The notes: generated from the letters alone by a model not told the origin. A DNA stretch of 9,462 nt from an uncultured Clostridiaceae bacterium (GCA_937900065.1 CALCDS010000064.1:1-9462); one strand, 5' to 3'; shown: positions 1 to 7,592, counted from the stretch's first letter. Numbers and translations are program-made.

Positions 1-39
1 CTCAAAATCAATATCCTTGTTAACATAGGCAAAATTTTA
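1..39 (+). repeat. Partial copy (A) of dispersed intergenic repeat
   Basis: The window opens inside a copy of the roughly 36-bp repeat also seen at 3062-3198, 7645-7680 and 9395-9429. The visible part begins CTCAAAATCAATA and ends with a degenerate GCC box (ATAGGCAAAATT). The copy keeps the order CTCAAAA-ATCAA-TTAA-GGC-AAA but is more diverged than the copies at 3125-3198. Its upstream half lies outside the window, so its full extent and partner arms are unknown. Confidence 0.6.
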
Positions 40-53
40 AATGCTTGTGATAT

Positions 54-90
54 ATGGATAACAAATTTTAAAATTGAGGAAGTTATCCAT
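54..90. repeat. Inverted repeat upstream of the thpR promoter
   Basis: A perfect 9-bp inverted repeat, ATGGATAAC at 54-62 and GTTATCCAT at 82-90, encloses a 19-nt AT-rich spacer that itself contains the palindrome AATTTTAAAATT. It lies about 70 bp upstream of the extended -10 element. It has no T-tract, so it is not a terminator. A regulator-binding site or a chance structure are both possible. Confidence 0.4.
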
Positions 91-155
91 GAAATCAGCC
101 CATTTTGCATCAAGGAAAAATTTAATTTTACAGTGGACTGATTATAGGCATTATC

Positions 156-164
156 TGATATAAT
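156..164 (+). promoter_or_regulatory. Extended -10 promoter for thpR-like gene
   Basis: TGATATAAT is a perfect extended -10 element (TG-n-TATAAT). The best -35 candidate, TGGACT at 134-139, is spaced 19 bp and is weak, which is tolerable with an extended -10. Transcription would start near 171, giving a short leader before the ATG at 199. Confidence 0.6.
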
Positions 165-198
165 AGTTTTAAATAATTCAAATCGGAAGGTGCAGATG

Positions 199-750
199 AT
201 GAGAGCTTTTATTGGGGTGGGGATTCCTTGGGAAGTCAAAAATAAAATAATTGCTGTGCAAAACATATTGAGAGAAAAAAGCACGAGGGGAAGATGGAAA
301 TACATAGACAATTTTCATTTGACGCTGAAATTCTTAGGCGAGGTATCTGATGATACGGTCGATAAGATCTATGAAAATATGGAAGCAAACCTAAACGATA
401 TCAAGAGAATCGATTTAAAAATCAAAGAGCTCGGTTTTTTTAAAGGCGATGGATGCTTCAGGGTGATTTACTTTAAAGTATCAGACTGCAGCGGAATGTT
501 AAAAAGGGCCTATTTCGGCATTGAAAAATCATGCTGTTTAGCCGGCATACCAAAAGAGAAGCGGCCATATACTCCTCACATCACGATTGCGCAGGACGTC
601 GTGTTGCCTTATGGCTTTGATTTTGTAAAAGAAAAAGCATCTTGTCTTGATGGAACCGATATATCAGTAGGCCGCATAAGCATTATAAAAAGCGAGCAGA
701 TAAATGGCAAGAGGATATATACTCCCATAAAAACACTCTCTTTCAAATAG
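199..750 (+). CDS. thpR: RNA 2',3'-cyclic phosphodiesterase (2'-5' RNA ligase family)
   Basis: This predicted 183-residue cytosolic protein belongs to the LigT/ThpR branch of the 2H phosphoesterase superfamily. These enzymes open 2',3'-cyclic phosphate RNA ends to 2'-phosphates and can join tRNA half-molecules in vitro through 2'-5' bonds. Both catalytic H-x-T motifs are visible: HLTLKFLGE with His40 and Thr42, and PHITIAQD with His127 and Thr129. The N-terminus MRAFIGVGIPWEV and the length of about 180-190 residues are typical of the family. The ATG at 199 is chosen because GGAAGG (185-190) lies 8 nt before it; a GTG at 190 would overlap that site, and the ATG at 196 is a less well spaced alternative. 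The last few residues (KTLSFK) fit a complete gene. Family assignment is firm; the natural substrate of this subfamily is not settled. Confidence 0.93.
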   Translation: MRAFIGVGIPWEVKNKIIAVQNILREKSTRGRWKYIDNFHLTLKFLGEVSDDTVDKIYENMEANLNDIKRIDLKIKELGFFKGDGCFRVIYFKVSDCSGMLKRAYFGIEKSCCLAGIPKEKRPYTPHITIAQDVVLPYGFDFVKEKASCLDGTDISVGRISIIKSEQINGKRIYTPIKTLSFK

Positions 751-851
751 TAGGGGGATGTTTTTAGAACATATTCTGCTAATCTCCGTCTAATATGTAA
801 GGGTCGAACCCATATGGGCGGCCAAAATCAAAAACTGGGTGGGGATTGGTA

Positions 852-1760
852 ATGAAAAAAATTTTTGCATTTATTCTGTGCATTGTAATGATTGCTGCTG
901 CATCATCCTGCAGCAGCAAAAAAAGCGTTTCAACATCAAAAGCAAACAGTGCAACTTCTCAATCTGCTAACAAAGGAGCCGGGGTAGAATCAAAGCTTGC
1001 TTCGGATGTTGCAAAAACCGAGGCCGATTCTGATGCTAAAGATAGTGCACCAAAACCCGAGATGATTTCAGACAGCAGGAAGGTCATATACAATGCCTCG
1101 ATAACTTTTGATGTCAGGGATTTGAATAAAACATATGATTCGATAATATCCAAGGCAGGTGAAATGGGAGGGTTTGTTTCCCATTCAAGCATTGGCGGCA
1201 ACTCGTCTACGATTGTGGTACGCATACCGTCATCCCAAATGGAATATTTCATGAAGTATATCGATACCCTTGGAGGACAGAATAAAGAGTCGAGCATAGA
1301 TACGGAGGATGTGACTGGAAAATATTATGATGCGCAGTCCAATTTGAGGAACCTTAAAGCTCAGGAAGAACAGTATCTCGCAATATTAAAAAAAGCCAAT
1401 ACTATAGAAGAGATAATGAAGGTCCAGAATGAAATATACCGTGTCAGAGAAGAAATTGAAACGCTTCAAGGCAGAATAAATATGTGGGACAATCTTATAG
1501 ACCTTTGCACTATAACGATAAGGATTAATAAAATTGTAGACATAAAGACTAAGGATGTCGGCATATCATATATAACCTGGGCTGAATTTACAAAGGCAAT
1601 GTCAAATGGATTCAAATCCACACTCAATTTTATAATAAGGCTGATTTCCAATCTGTCTATCCTCTTGGTAAGTATAATACCATTGCTGCCGTTTATAGGA
1701 GCGGCTGTATGGCTGTTTTTAAAATACAAAAATAAAATTAATATAATAAAAAGAAAATAA
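852..1760 (+). CDS. DUF4349 domain-containing lipoprotein
   Basis: This 302-residue protein has a lipoprotein signal peptide (KK then a hydrophobic stretch ending AASSC, lipid-modified Cys at about residue 20). A Ser/Ala/Lys-rich linker runs to about residue 70. A DUF4349 region follows, from RKVIYNASITFDV (about 77) through a globular part and a coiled coil at about 163-213 (NLRNLKAQEEQYLAIL, EIYRVREEIETLQG). A C-terminal transmembrane helix at about 267-291 ends in a basic tail (KYKNKINIIKRK). The expected topology is an extracytoplasmic domain held at both ends. DUF4349 has no established function; envelope sensing or scaffolding is inference. The ATG at 852 sits 7 nt after GGTGGGG, while a TTG six bases upstream overlaps that site and is rejected. 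The 101-bp upstream gap holds a weak inverted repeat (ACATATT 769-775, AATATGT 792-798) and a small GGGTCGAACCC hairpin, but no convincing promoter. Confidence 0.88.
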   Translation: MKKIFAFILCIVMIAAASSCSSKKSVSTSKANSATSQSANKGAGVESKLASDVAKTEADSDAKDSAPKPEMISDSRKVIYNASITFDVRDLNKTYDSIISKAGEMGGFVSHSSIGGNSSTIVVRIPSSQMEYFMKYIDTLGGQNKESSIDTEDVTGKYYDAQSNLRNLKAQEEQYLAILKKANTIEEIMKVQNEIYRVREEIETLQGRINMWDNLIDLCTITIRINKIVDIKTKDVGISYITWAEFTKAMSNGFKSTLNFIIRLISNLSILLVSIIPLLPFIGAAVWLFLKYKNKINIIKRK

Positions 1761-1819
1761 GGTGAAGAATCAGCGATAACCTCATTTTTAAAACGTACTG
1801 AGTATGAGAAGGTGATATA

Positions 1820-2641
1820 ATGATAAGAAAAGTCAATGCGTCGGACAGTTCGGTCATAATGGACTATTTAAAAGATGAACCTTCAATGAATTTATTCATA
1901 ATAGGTGATATTGAAAATTTTGGATACGATGCCGACTTTTTTGATGTATGGGCCGAGTTTGATGGCTCAGGATGCGTAAGAGGAGTGATGATAAGGTATG
2001 ACGGCTCATTCATACCTTATTCAAAGGGAAATTTTGATGCTGAAGGTTTTGCCGATATAATCAAAGGCTCTCAAAATATTGATATGTTTTCAGGAAAGGG
2101 CAGTGTTACTCAAAAGTTTGAGTCGATACCGGATTTAGATATAGGAAAGAAAAAACCCAGCTTCTTATGCGAGCTGAAGGATGGCAGTAAATTAAGACCT
2201 GTTGACAGGAAGGTAAAAAAGGCTGAGATTGGAGATATAAACGGCCTGATAAATTTAAGATGCGGCATATCTGAGTTTGATACCAGGGAGAATTATAGAG
2301 AATCCATGGAGAGGACTTTTCTTTCTAAATCAGGGAGAACATATTATATAAAGGAAGATGGAAAGATAGTTTCATCCGCAAGCACTACTGCTGAAAACTC
2401 GGTTTCGGCAATGGTAGTTGGCGTATGCACTCATATCGATTACCGCAAAAGGGGATATGCAAGCATGTGCATGAATGCACTCTGCAGGGAACTTTTAAAT
2501 GAAGGGAAAACAGCATGTTTGTTTTATAATAATCCGGATGCAGGACGCATATACAGAAGGCTTGGCTTTAAAGAGATAGGCATATGGAATATGTACAAAA
2601 AAGACTATTCAAAAAATGCCGCAAGAGGCTTTGAGAGGTAA
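1820..2641 (+). CDS. GNAT family N-acetyltransferase
   Basis: This 273-residue protein has a C-terminal GNAT fold that would transfer an acetyl group from acetyl-CoA to an unknown acceptor. The acetyl-CoA pyrophosphate loop (motif A) is seen at about 200-225 as VGVCTHIDYRKRGYASM, with R209-x-x-G212-x-A214. Motif B is at about 234-252 (LFYNNPDAGRIYRRLGF), with the usual Y-x-x-x-GF ending. Residues 1-125 (start MIRKVNASDSSVIMDYL) are not a second clear GNAT domain but resemble the diverged N-terminal half of two-domain GNAT proteins. AAGGTGA at 1809-1815 supports the ATG at 1820. The 59-bp gap after the lipoprotein gene has only a weak hairpin (AGGT/ACCT) and no clear promoter, so co-transcription is likely. 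The acceptor cannot be deduced from the sequence. Confidence 0.9.
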   Translation: MIRKVNASDSSVIMDYLKDEPSMNLFIIGDIENFGYDADFFDVWAEFDGSGCVRGVMIRYDGSFIPYSKGNFDAEGFADIIKGSQNIDMFSGKGSVTQKFESIPDLDIGKKKPSFLCELKDGSKLRPVDRKVKKAEIGDINGLINLRCGISEFDTRENYRESMERTFLSKSGRTYYIKEDGKIVSSASTTAENSVSAMVVGVCTHIDYRKRGYASMCMNALCRELLNEGKTACLFYNNPDAGRIYRRLGFKEIGIWNMYKKDYSKNAARGFER

Positions 2642-2677
2642 AGATAGGAATGTTAAAGCAAGGCATGGTAAGATAGC

Positions 2678-3043
2678 TCATATGGAGTTTTTGTATAGGG
2701 TTTCAAGGAAGGAAGAGGTTATAATATTGATATCGTTTGCGAATATGTACATCTTTTCTGGAGATGCATACTTCCAGAATTCAATATATATAATCGAAGT
2801 CTTATTATGTGACGATATGATCCAGCAATATATTGGGCCGTCTGTTGCACCTGATAATATATATGAAGGATTGCCAAAGGATGAGTATATCGATTCAATA
2901 AAGATTGACAGGGGTTTACTAGAACCCTGTATTTTTTTGCCGTATTGAAACTCACTCAATGGTATATTTGCAAGCTTTGACAGGTTAAATGATTCAGAGC
3001 CTCGGCATACATCAAAATTATCAGCATTAAATATCCCCAGCAT
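2678..3043 (-). CDS. Doubtful small hypothetical protein, minus strand
   Basis: This open frame of about 121 residues begins MLGIFNADNFDVCRGSESF. It is preceded by a textbook site, AGGAG at 3051-3055, 7 nt before the ATG at 3043; an ATG two codons upstream is too close to it. The first 40 or so codons look coding (codon use like the neighbours), but the second half is Ser/Ile-rich, resembles no family I recognise, and has no terminator after it. It runs antisense to the 3' end of the acetyltransferase transcript and across the plus-strand terminator at 2908-2938. A competing plus-strand frame, with ATG at 2682 and stop at 2948, also has coding-like codons, but that terminator lies inside it, before its stop. 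Same-frame codons continue after the stop to 3062, so a decayed plus-strand gene is possible. At most one is real; the stretch may be remnant DNA. Confidence 0.3.
   Translation of the reverse strand: MLGIFNADNFDVCRGSESFNLSKLANIPLSEFQYGKKIQGSSKPLSIFIESIYSSFGNPSYILSGATDGPIYCWIISSHNKTSIIYIEFWKYASPEKMYIFANDINIITSSFLETLYKNSI
2908..2938 (+). terminator. Intrinsic terminator downstream of GNAT gene
   Basis: ACAGGGGTT (2908-2916) pairs with AACCCTGT (2923-2930), with one bulged G and a 6-nt loop, and is followed by A then seven T residues (2932-2938). It would end transcripts running rightward from the acetyltransferase gene, leaving a 3' extension of about 300 nt. The minus-strand flank (CAATCTTTATT) lacks a good T-tract, so it is mainly a plus-strand terminator. 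Confidence 0.7.
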
Positions 3044-3061
3044 CGGCATTCTCCTAAAATA

Positions 3062-3198
3062 AGTAGGCTATATTTAAGTAAGTTATTGATTTCTTGAGCA
3101 ATCGAAGTGAACGGTTAAGCGAGATGCTCAAGAGATCAATATTATTTTTAACATGGCCAAATTGCTCAAAAAATCAACATTATCTTTAATATGGCCAA
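3062..3198. repeat. Composite of three dispersed-repeat copies (B), inverted plus tandem
   Basis: Two plus-oriented 36-bp units lie at 3125-3160 and 3163-3198, with a 38-bp period. They match at 31 of 36 positions and all five differences are transitions. Each runs TGCTCAA-n3-ATCAA to ATGGCCAA. A third, minus-oriented copy at about 3062-3100 faces them. Its arm ATTGATTTCTTGAGCA (3085-3100) pairs with TGCTCAAGAGATCAAT (3125-3140), 15 of 16 bp, around a 24-nt loop holding AGTGAACGGTTAAGCGAGA, and weaker complementarity continues outward. The loop motif also occurs beside the copy at the right edge of the window. If transcribed it would fold into a long hairpin. Confidence 0.8.
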
Positions 3199-3267
3199 CA
3201 AGTAATATGTATCAAACTATTTAATAAGTATATGCATAATTGCTGTGATATAGTACAATATAGTGGA

Positions 3268-3296
3268 TGGAAAATAATGTAATTTAAAATTATAAT
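3268..3296 (+). promoter_or_regulatory. Predicted promoter of the Cys-rich/TPR gene
   Basis: TGGAAA (3268-3273), 17 bp, then a perfect TATAAT (3291-3296). The start point would be near 3303, about 37 nt before the ATG at 3340. It is placed between the repeat composite and the gene, so the repeats at 3062-3198 would not be in this transcript. The rest of the gap (3199-3267) is AT-rich with nothing else recognisable. Confidence 0.5.
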
Positions 3297-3339
3297 GGAA
3301 TACTACTAATATATAAGTGAGATAACTGGGGTGAACCGA

Positions 3340-6297
3340 ATGAAAAAGATAATTTGCATAAGATGCGGGATAAAGCGTGGAAGAAGGCAGTGTGAAAAAG
3401 AGGGAGGCAAATACATATGCGGAGACTGCTGTACAGATGAGCAGCTTAAGGCAGATTGCAGCAAGAACTGCATTCACTATGGAAAGATAAATGAAAAGGG
3501 ATTGTCTGCATATATAAATGCTTTGTCTGAATCTGAAAATCCTGATGGGGTCGTAAAGCTGTTTGACGTCTATAAAGATTCGGCCGATGAATTTTTCAAA
3601 AGGAGAGGACTGAATGGAAGATATAAGCTTAATTATCTGTATGGTTGGTATTTTTTTATAAAAAGGGATTTTGACAAAGCTGTTGAACTTATGGAAAAGG
3701 TCGCAGCGGATGATTCTGCCGGGCAGCTTCAGGTAAACATGGCAAGGCTTGTACTCGCAAGAGCCTATCTTATGAAAAAAGATATAAAAAGAGCCCTGGA
3801 CAATGCCCTATCAGTGGATGAGACTTATGCCAAGGACAAGAGGTTTATCATTGAAAATGCATATTTGGCCGGAGGACGCATGTATGAGCTTCTTGATATG
3901 CTGAATTCAATAGAGAATCATGGAGTTTATGAAAATTATATGCTTCTTCAGTGCTCTCTTGTTTTAAAAAAGGATGAGGGAGAAGAAATACTCGCTATAG
4001 TGGATGATTTGATAAACAGCGGTTTTTTCACGAACAATATATATGAGAATGCAAGGCTTGTGGCGATTAAAATAAAGCTTTTGTTTAAAAAGCTTAAAAT
4101 GAAAGAGGCATATGAAGTATTTGAGCAAAATGAAAAACTCATACTGGGGACCTTGAATGATGTGGATGACTGCAGGGAAGCATCGATACTTGCCGCATTT
4201 TTCATATATACTGTAGATAAGTATAAGGCTCTTAAAATATACAACATGTTATCTAAGGAAAATGTAAGCAGTATTATAATAGATGAACTTTACAGGGCAT
4301 TTTATACATTGGAAGTTTCGCCCTATGTGAGGGCAAGGGCGATCGAAAGATCCATTTCTCCGACTATAGAAGGCAAGAGGTTCAGCCGCACAGTATGCGC
4401 TGCAAATATATTGTATGAATCAGGAGAGTATTATCATGCGCTCGATCTATATATCAGGGCATTGGATGAAGATGAAGTCAAGCCTTTGACAATGTACACA
4501 TCTTCGGTCTGCTTTATAAAGTGCAACAGGTTTAACGAAGGATACGATGTGCTTCTTAAAATACTCAAGATTACGGATTTGATACCGGGATTGTATCCAT
4601 GCCTTATAAGATGCTGTTTGGAACTTGGAATCGAGTGGCATGATTATTTTAAATCAATGCAAATTGACAAGCTCAATTTCAATGAGATATACGAGCTGGC
4701 AAAAAGTTTGATGGAGAAGGAATATTTTGATGATGCGTTATATCTATACACATATCTTCTTGAGAGATACGACGGTATGGATATATACAGCATGAAGATG
4801 GTATGCCACAGCATGTCAATGGTGTACAGAAAGCTTATGGATTATAAAAAGGGTCTGGAAACCATATATAAAATCCCGGACCGATTCATGGATGATGTGC
4901 TGTATATTGATTTGGGATGCATATACTATGACAGCGGCGAGCTTGACAAGGCTGAAGAAGCTTTCAGGAAAGGGCTTAAGTATTCCGACAGTTTTACAGC
5001 GCTTTTTGATATTGCCATATTATATATGAAACGCGAAAAATATGACATGGCTTTTGATTATTTTAAAGACTATATTGAAAACTTAAGCCGTATGACAAAC
5101 AGAAGGCAATTGAGCTCAAACATGGAATACATGCCTCCGCTTGTAAAGGTATATAAAAACATGGCAATCTGCTGTTTGAAGCTGGGCAAGCTCAATGATG
5201 CCATTCTTTATATGGATAAGGCTTCAAAATCAGGACAGGATGATTCTTTGCATGATGCACTCTTGGCAATACAAAGCGCCATGCTTGACCCGGACTCAAC
5301 CCATACCGATACTGCGCACATTATGGATTCCTGCCTTGAAGTCAGGGAAGATTTTATCTGCAGGTTAAAAATGTTCTTGGATAAAGTAATATGCAAATAT
5401 TACGGCAACTTGAAAGCTTTGATTCCAACAACAGAACTTTCTAAAAATCTAAATAAATTTATTTCTGGTGAGAGGGAGGCATATTTAAAGGGCAAACATT
5501 CAATCGAGCATTCAGATGAAACATTCCAAAGGTACACAAACATGTTGGCATCATCATTTGAAAGAAATCTGCCGTCTATGAGCGAAGTTGCATGTGCTTG
5601 TGAGTATACTGCAAAGGGCGGCATTCTTGATCATGTAAGATATCTGTCATCTGTAGGGGAGAACATGCTTGGTGAATTGGAATATACTGAGCATAGCGGA
5701 CTTATATATTGTTCTCTGATACCTTATTTTAAAGCTGTAGATGCGCTTTCACATTATATTTTGTATCCGTATTACAAAAGAAACATAAACAAGCTTCCTC
5801 TGCCTTTAAAATCAGAGGGATACAGCAATATAGGAGTATATAGTTACAGCGCATATGGGAAAAGATGTTTCAGAATGCAAAGCCAGCTTGATATAAGCTC
5901 TGACGAATATCTATTTGAAATAAACTGCCATCCCGGATTGAGAAAGAAATACTTGGATTATACCACCCATTATATGCCCTGGAGCAAACTATCGTGGATG
6001 ATTTCGGGAATGAAAAACGGGAGCGATATTTTGGACGGCTCCAAAAGTGCAGGGCTGCTGTTGCTCTTTTATTGCGTATATAAAAATTATCTGGGCATCA
6101 AAGGCGATTTTAAAGATAAGAGCGAAATAGTAAAGCTTTCAGGGGAGCTTATACATTTGGGAAATGAGAGAGATTTCTGCATAAAGGTGCTTATGTCAAA
6201 ATCTTTTGAGCCTGATTATGTTTTACATGCAAAATATGTAAGAGATTTAGCACTAAATTGCATAAACGACCTTATGAAAATTAAAGTTTTAAAATAG
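3340..6297 (+). CDS. Cys-rich zinc-finger-like, TPR-repeat protein with unknown C-terminal domain
   Basis: This 985-residue protein has no signal peptide or membrane segment and is probably cytosolic. Residues 6-46 form a probable zinc-binding module: C6-x2-C9-x8-C18-x8-C27-x2-CC31-x8-C40-x3-C44-x-H46, with a Gly/Arg-rich turn (GIKRGRRQC). This resembles a recurrent Cys-rich module (CxxC, RxC, CxxCC, CxxxC) in uncharacterised bacterial proteins. Residues about 90-640 are helical repeats, with TPR-like units at about 352-380, 450-480, 521-550 (YYDSGELDKAEEAFRKGLKY), 553-580 and 603-631. From about 666 the protein is helical without repeats. It ends in a segment around residue 940 (LGNERDFCIKVL) that faintly recalls a HEPN-type helix, but the R-x4-H motif is absent. 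A scaffold or RNA/protein-binding role is inference. GGGGTGA (3328-3334) sets the ATG at 3340; a GTG nine bases upstream overlaps that site. The gene converges with the rhomboid gene. Confidence 0.85.
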   Translation: MKKIICIRCGIKRGRRQCEKEGGKYICGDCCTDEQLKADCSKNCIHYGKINEKGLSAYINALSESENPDGVVKLFDVYKDSADEFFKRRGLNGRYKLNYLYGWYFFIKRDFDKAVELMEKVAADDSAGQLQVNMARLVLARAYLMKKDIKRALDNALSVDETYAKDKRFIIENAYLAGGRMYELLDMLNSIENHGVYENYMLLQCSLVLKKDEGEEILAIVDDLINSGFFTNNIYENARLVAIKIKLLFKKLKMKEAYEVFEQNEKLILGTLNDVDDCREASILAAFFIYTVDKYKALKIYNMLSKENVSSIIIDELYRAFYTLEVSPYVRARAIERSISPTIEGKRFSRTVCAANILYESGEYYHALDLYIRALDEDEVKPLTMYTSSVCFIKCNRFNEGYDVLLKILKITDLIPGLYPCLIRCCLELGIEWHDYFKSMQIDKLNFNEIYELAKSLMEKEYFDDALYLYTYLLERYDGMDIYSMKMVCHSMSMVYRKLMDYKKGLETIYKIPDRFMDDVLYIDLGCIYYDSGELDKAEEAFRKGLKYSDSFTALFDIAILYMKREKYDMAFDYFKDYIENLSRMTNRRQLSSNMEYMPPLVKVYKNMAICCLKLGKLNDAILYMDKASKSGQDDSLHDALLAIQSAMLDPDSTHTDTAHIMDSCLEVREDFICRLKMFLDKVICKYYGNLKALIPTTELSKNLNKFISGEREAYLKGKHSIEHSDETFQRYTNMLASSFERNLPSMSEVACACEYTAKGGILDHVRYLSSVGENMLGELEYTEHSGLIYCSLIPYFKAVDALSHYILYPYYKRNINKLPLPLKSEGYSNIGVYSYSAYGKRCFRMQSQLDISSDEYLFEINCHPGLRKKYLDYTTHYMPWSKLSWMISGMKNGSDILDGSKSAGLLLLFYCVYKNYLGIKGDFKDKSEIVKLSGELIHLGNERDFCIKVLMSKSFEPDYVLHAKYVRDLALNCINDLMKIKVLK

Positions 6298-6323
6298 TTT
6301 GGATTTATTTTAAGATAAAATTT

Positions 6324-6369
6324 GCATAAAACAACAGGCTCTAAAATTTTAGAGCCTGTTGTTTTATGC
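6324..6369. terminator. Perfect 46-bp palindrome, bidirectional terminator
   Basis: The 23-bp arms are exactly complementary and centred at 6346/6347. The core is ACAGGCTCTAAAA followed by TTTTAGAGCCTGT. On each strand the stem is followed by GTTTTATGC and more T-rich sequence, so it can terminate both the TPR gene from the left and the rhomboid gene from the right. The rhomboid stop codon (TAA, complement of 6364-6366) lies inside the right arm. Confidence 0.92.
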
Positions 6370-7557
6370 TTTTGCCATTCCAATCAAGAAGATTGCTCCT
6401 AAAATGATTATGCTGAGCACTAAGTATAATATTTTTTTTGCGGTTATGCCGCTTTCATTTTTCAAACCTACTGTGTTTGAAGCTAGGTATCCTCCAAGCA
6501 AGCCTCCCAAATGAGCGAAATTGTCGATGCCGGTACTTGAGAAACCAAATACTATATTTAATATAAGCACGAACAGTATATTGGCTCCAAAAGACGTGGA
6601 AAAAATTTTAGGCTTTTTTTGCCCAAGATAGAGAAGCGCTCCCATAAGACCGAATATTGCACCTGAAGCGCCTACCGAAAGTGCCGGGGAAAAAGCAAAA
6701 CTTGCAGTGCTTCCATATAATGCGCTCAACATATAGATGAATAAGAATTTTCTAGAGCCGTATATATTTTCAGTTATCAAACCAAAATTATAGAGCGCGT
6801 ACATATTAAAAGCAATATGCAGAATATCCACATGGAGGAATGCGGATGTTATAAGCCTCCAGTATTGTCCGCTTGCAATTAAGGGATTTACTTTGGCGCC
6901 GAGCAGCACGAGCACGTATAAATCATTATTGCCGCCAAGCAACAATGATACAATAAATACTATTATGTTTATCGCAATTATAATGTAGGAAGCATATGGC
7001 CTAAACGCTCTGTTCGGATTTTCAGCTTCAATGTATCCATATTCCCTCTTCATGCTTTTTTCAGCTTCTCCAAGGTCATGCATCACATTGAAATTTTCCA
7101 ATTCATGCAAGGATTCATCAAATAATTTATGCAGCCCCAATGCATCGTCACGCCTTGGGTTGGCCATGATTACGGTCTGTGATTTTATATCGATGATGAT
7201 TGGAACGAACGCATTTTTATTGTAGACTGAACCTATGGTAGATGACATTATGGTGTTTATGGTTTGTTCATCAAGCCCGCTTTCAGTCACAAACACTTTG
7301 AAATAAACCAGTGCATTGGTCTTGCTTGATTCTTTAAATATTGCCATCTCCCTTTTGAACATATCGCATATCATGTCATACCTGCTGAAATCTAAAATGT
7401 CGGCATCGACAAAACTCACGATATTCAAGGCTCCCCACTTGTCGACGAAGAAGCTCTGCTTTATGATGGCTCCGGCCATAGACGAAGTATCAACTATAAA
7501 AAATCCTTTTTTATCAATAAGCATTTTCCCAACATTGTTTACATATAATTCTTTCAT
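6364..7557 (-). CDS. Rhomboid family intramembrane serine protease
   Basis: This 397-residue protein has a soluble N-terminal domain of about 185 residues followed by a rhomboid core with seven predicted membrane helices (about 188-207, 241-262, 270-287, 295-311, 322-340, 345-362, 374-395). Rhomboids cut single-pass membrane substrates within or near the bilayer. The catalytic dyad is present: Ser298 in VGASGAIFGLMG and His349 in NFAHLGGLLGGYL. The family signatures GQYWRLITSAFLH (W233, R234) and H247-x3-N251 in ILHIAFNMYAL are also intact, so an active protease is expected. The N-terminal domain (start MKELYVNNVGKMLIDKKGF) recalls the long cytosolic extension of Bacillus YqgP (GluP), but I cannot prove homology, and there is no C-terminal TPR extension as in YqgP. 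AGAGG lies 7 nt before the ATG at 7557. The substrate is unknown. Confidence 0.93.
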   Translation of the reverse strand: MKELYVNNVGKMLIDKKGFFIVDTSSMAGAIIKQSFFVDKWGALNIVSFVDADILDFSRYDMICDMFKREMAIFKESSKTNALVYFKVFVTESGLDEQTINTIMSSTIGSVYNKNAFVPIIIDIKSQTVIMANPRRDDALGLHKLFDESLHELENFNVMHDLGEAEKSMKREYGYIEAENPNRAFRPYASYIIIAINIIVFIVSLLLGGNNDLYVLVLLGAKVNPLIASGQYWRLITSAFLHVDILHIAFNMYALYNFGLITENIYGSRKFLFIYMLSALYGSTASFAFSPALSVGASGAIFGLMGALLYLGQKKPKIFSTSFGANILFVLILNIVFGFSSTGIDNFAHLGGLLGGYLASNTVGLKNESGITAKKILYLVLSIIILGAIFLIGMAKA

Positions 7558-7592
7558 TTTTCATCCTCTTAAAGTTTTTATTTGATTGCCAT

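Noticed and set aside
54..90. TTATCCA-type sequences as DnaA boxes or an origin
   Set aside because: The sites do not match TTATNCACA, there is no cluster, and no replication genes are nearby.
802..812. GGGTCGAACCC as a tRNA T-arm
   Set aside because: No acceptor, D or anticodon stems can be built around it; it is a small hairpin only.
1761..1800. Terminator between the lipoprotein and acetyltransferase genes
   Set aside because: Only a 4-bp AGGT/ACCT stem with a 14-nt loop precedes CATTTTT; too weak to call.
2616..2948. Plus-strand frame overlapping the end of the acetyltransferase gene
   Set aside because: Its codons look coding, but its first ATG lies inside the acetyltransferase gene, no good ribosome site precedes the ATG at 2682, and the terminator at 2908-2938 comes before its stop codon. 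Kept as an alternative under the minus-strand entry.
2946..2948. TGA as a selenocysteine codon
   Set aside because: Same-frame codons continue after it, but the hairpin here precedes the TGA and acts as a terminator with a T-tract. No SECIS-like element follows and the frame itself is doubtful.
3062..3198. CRISPR array
   Set aside because: Only two tandem units with 2-bp separation and one inverted unit, no unique spacers, and no cas genes.
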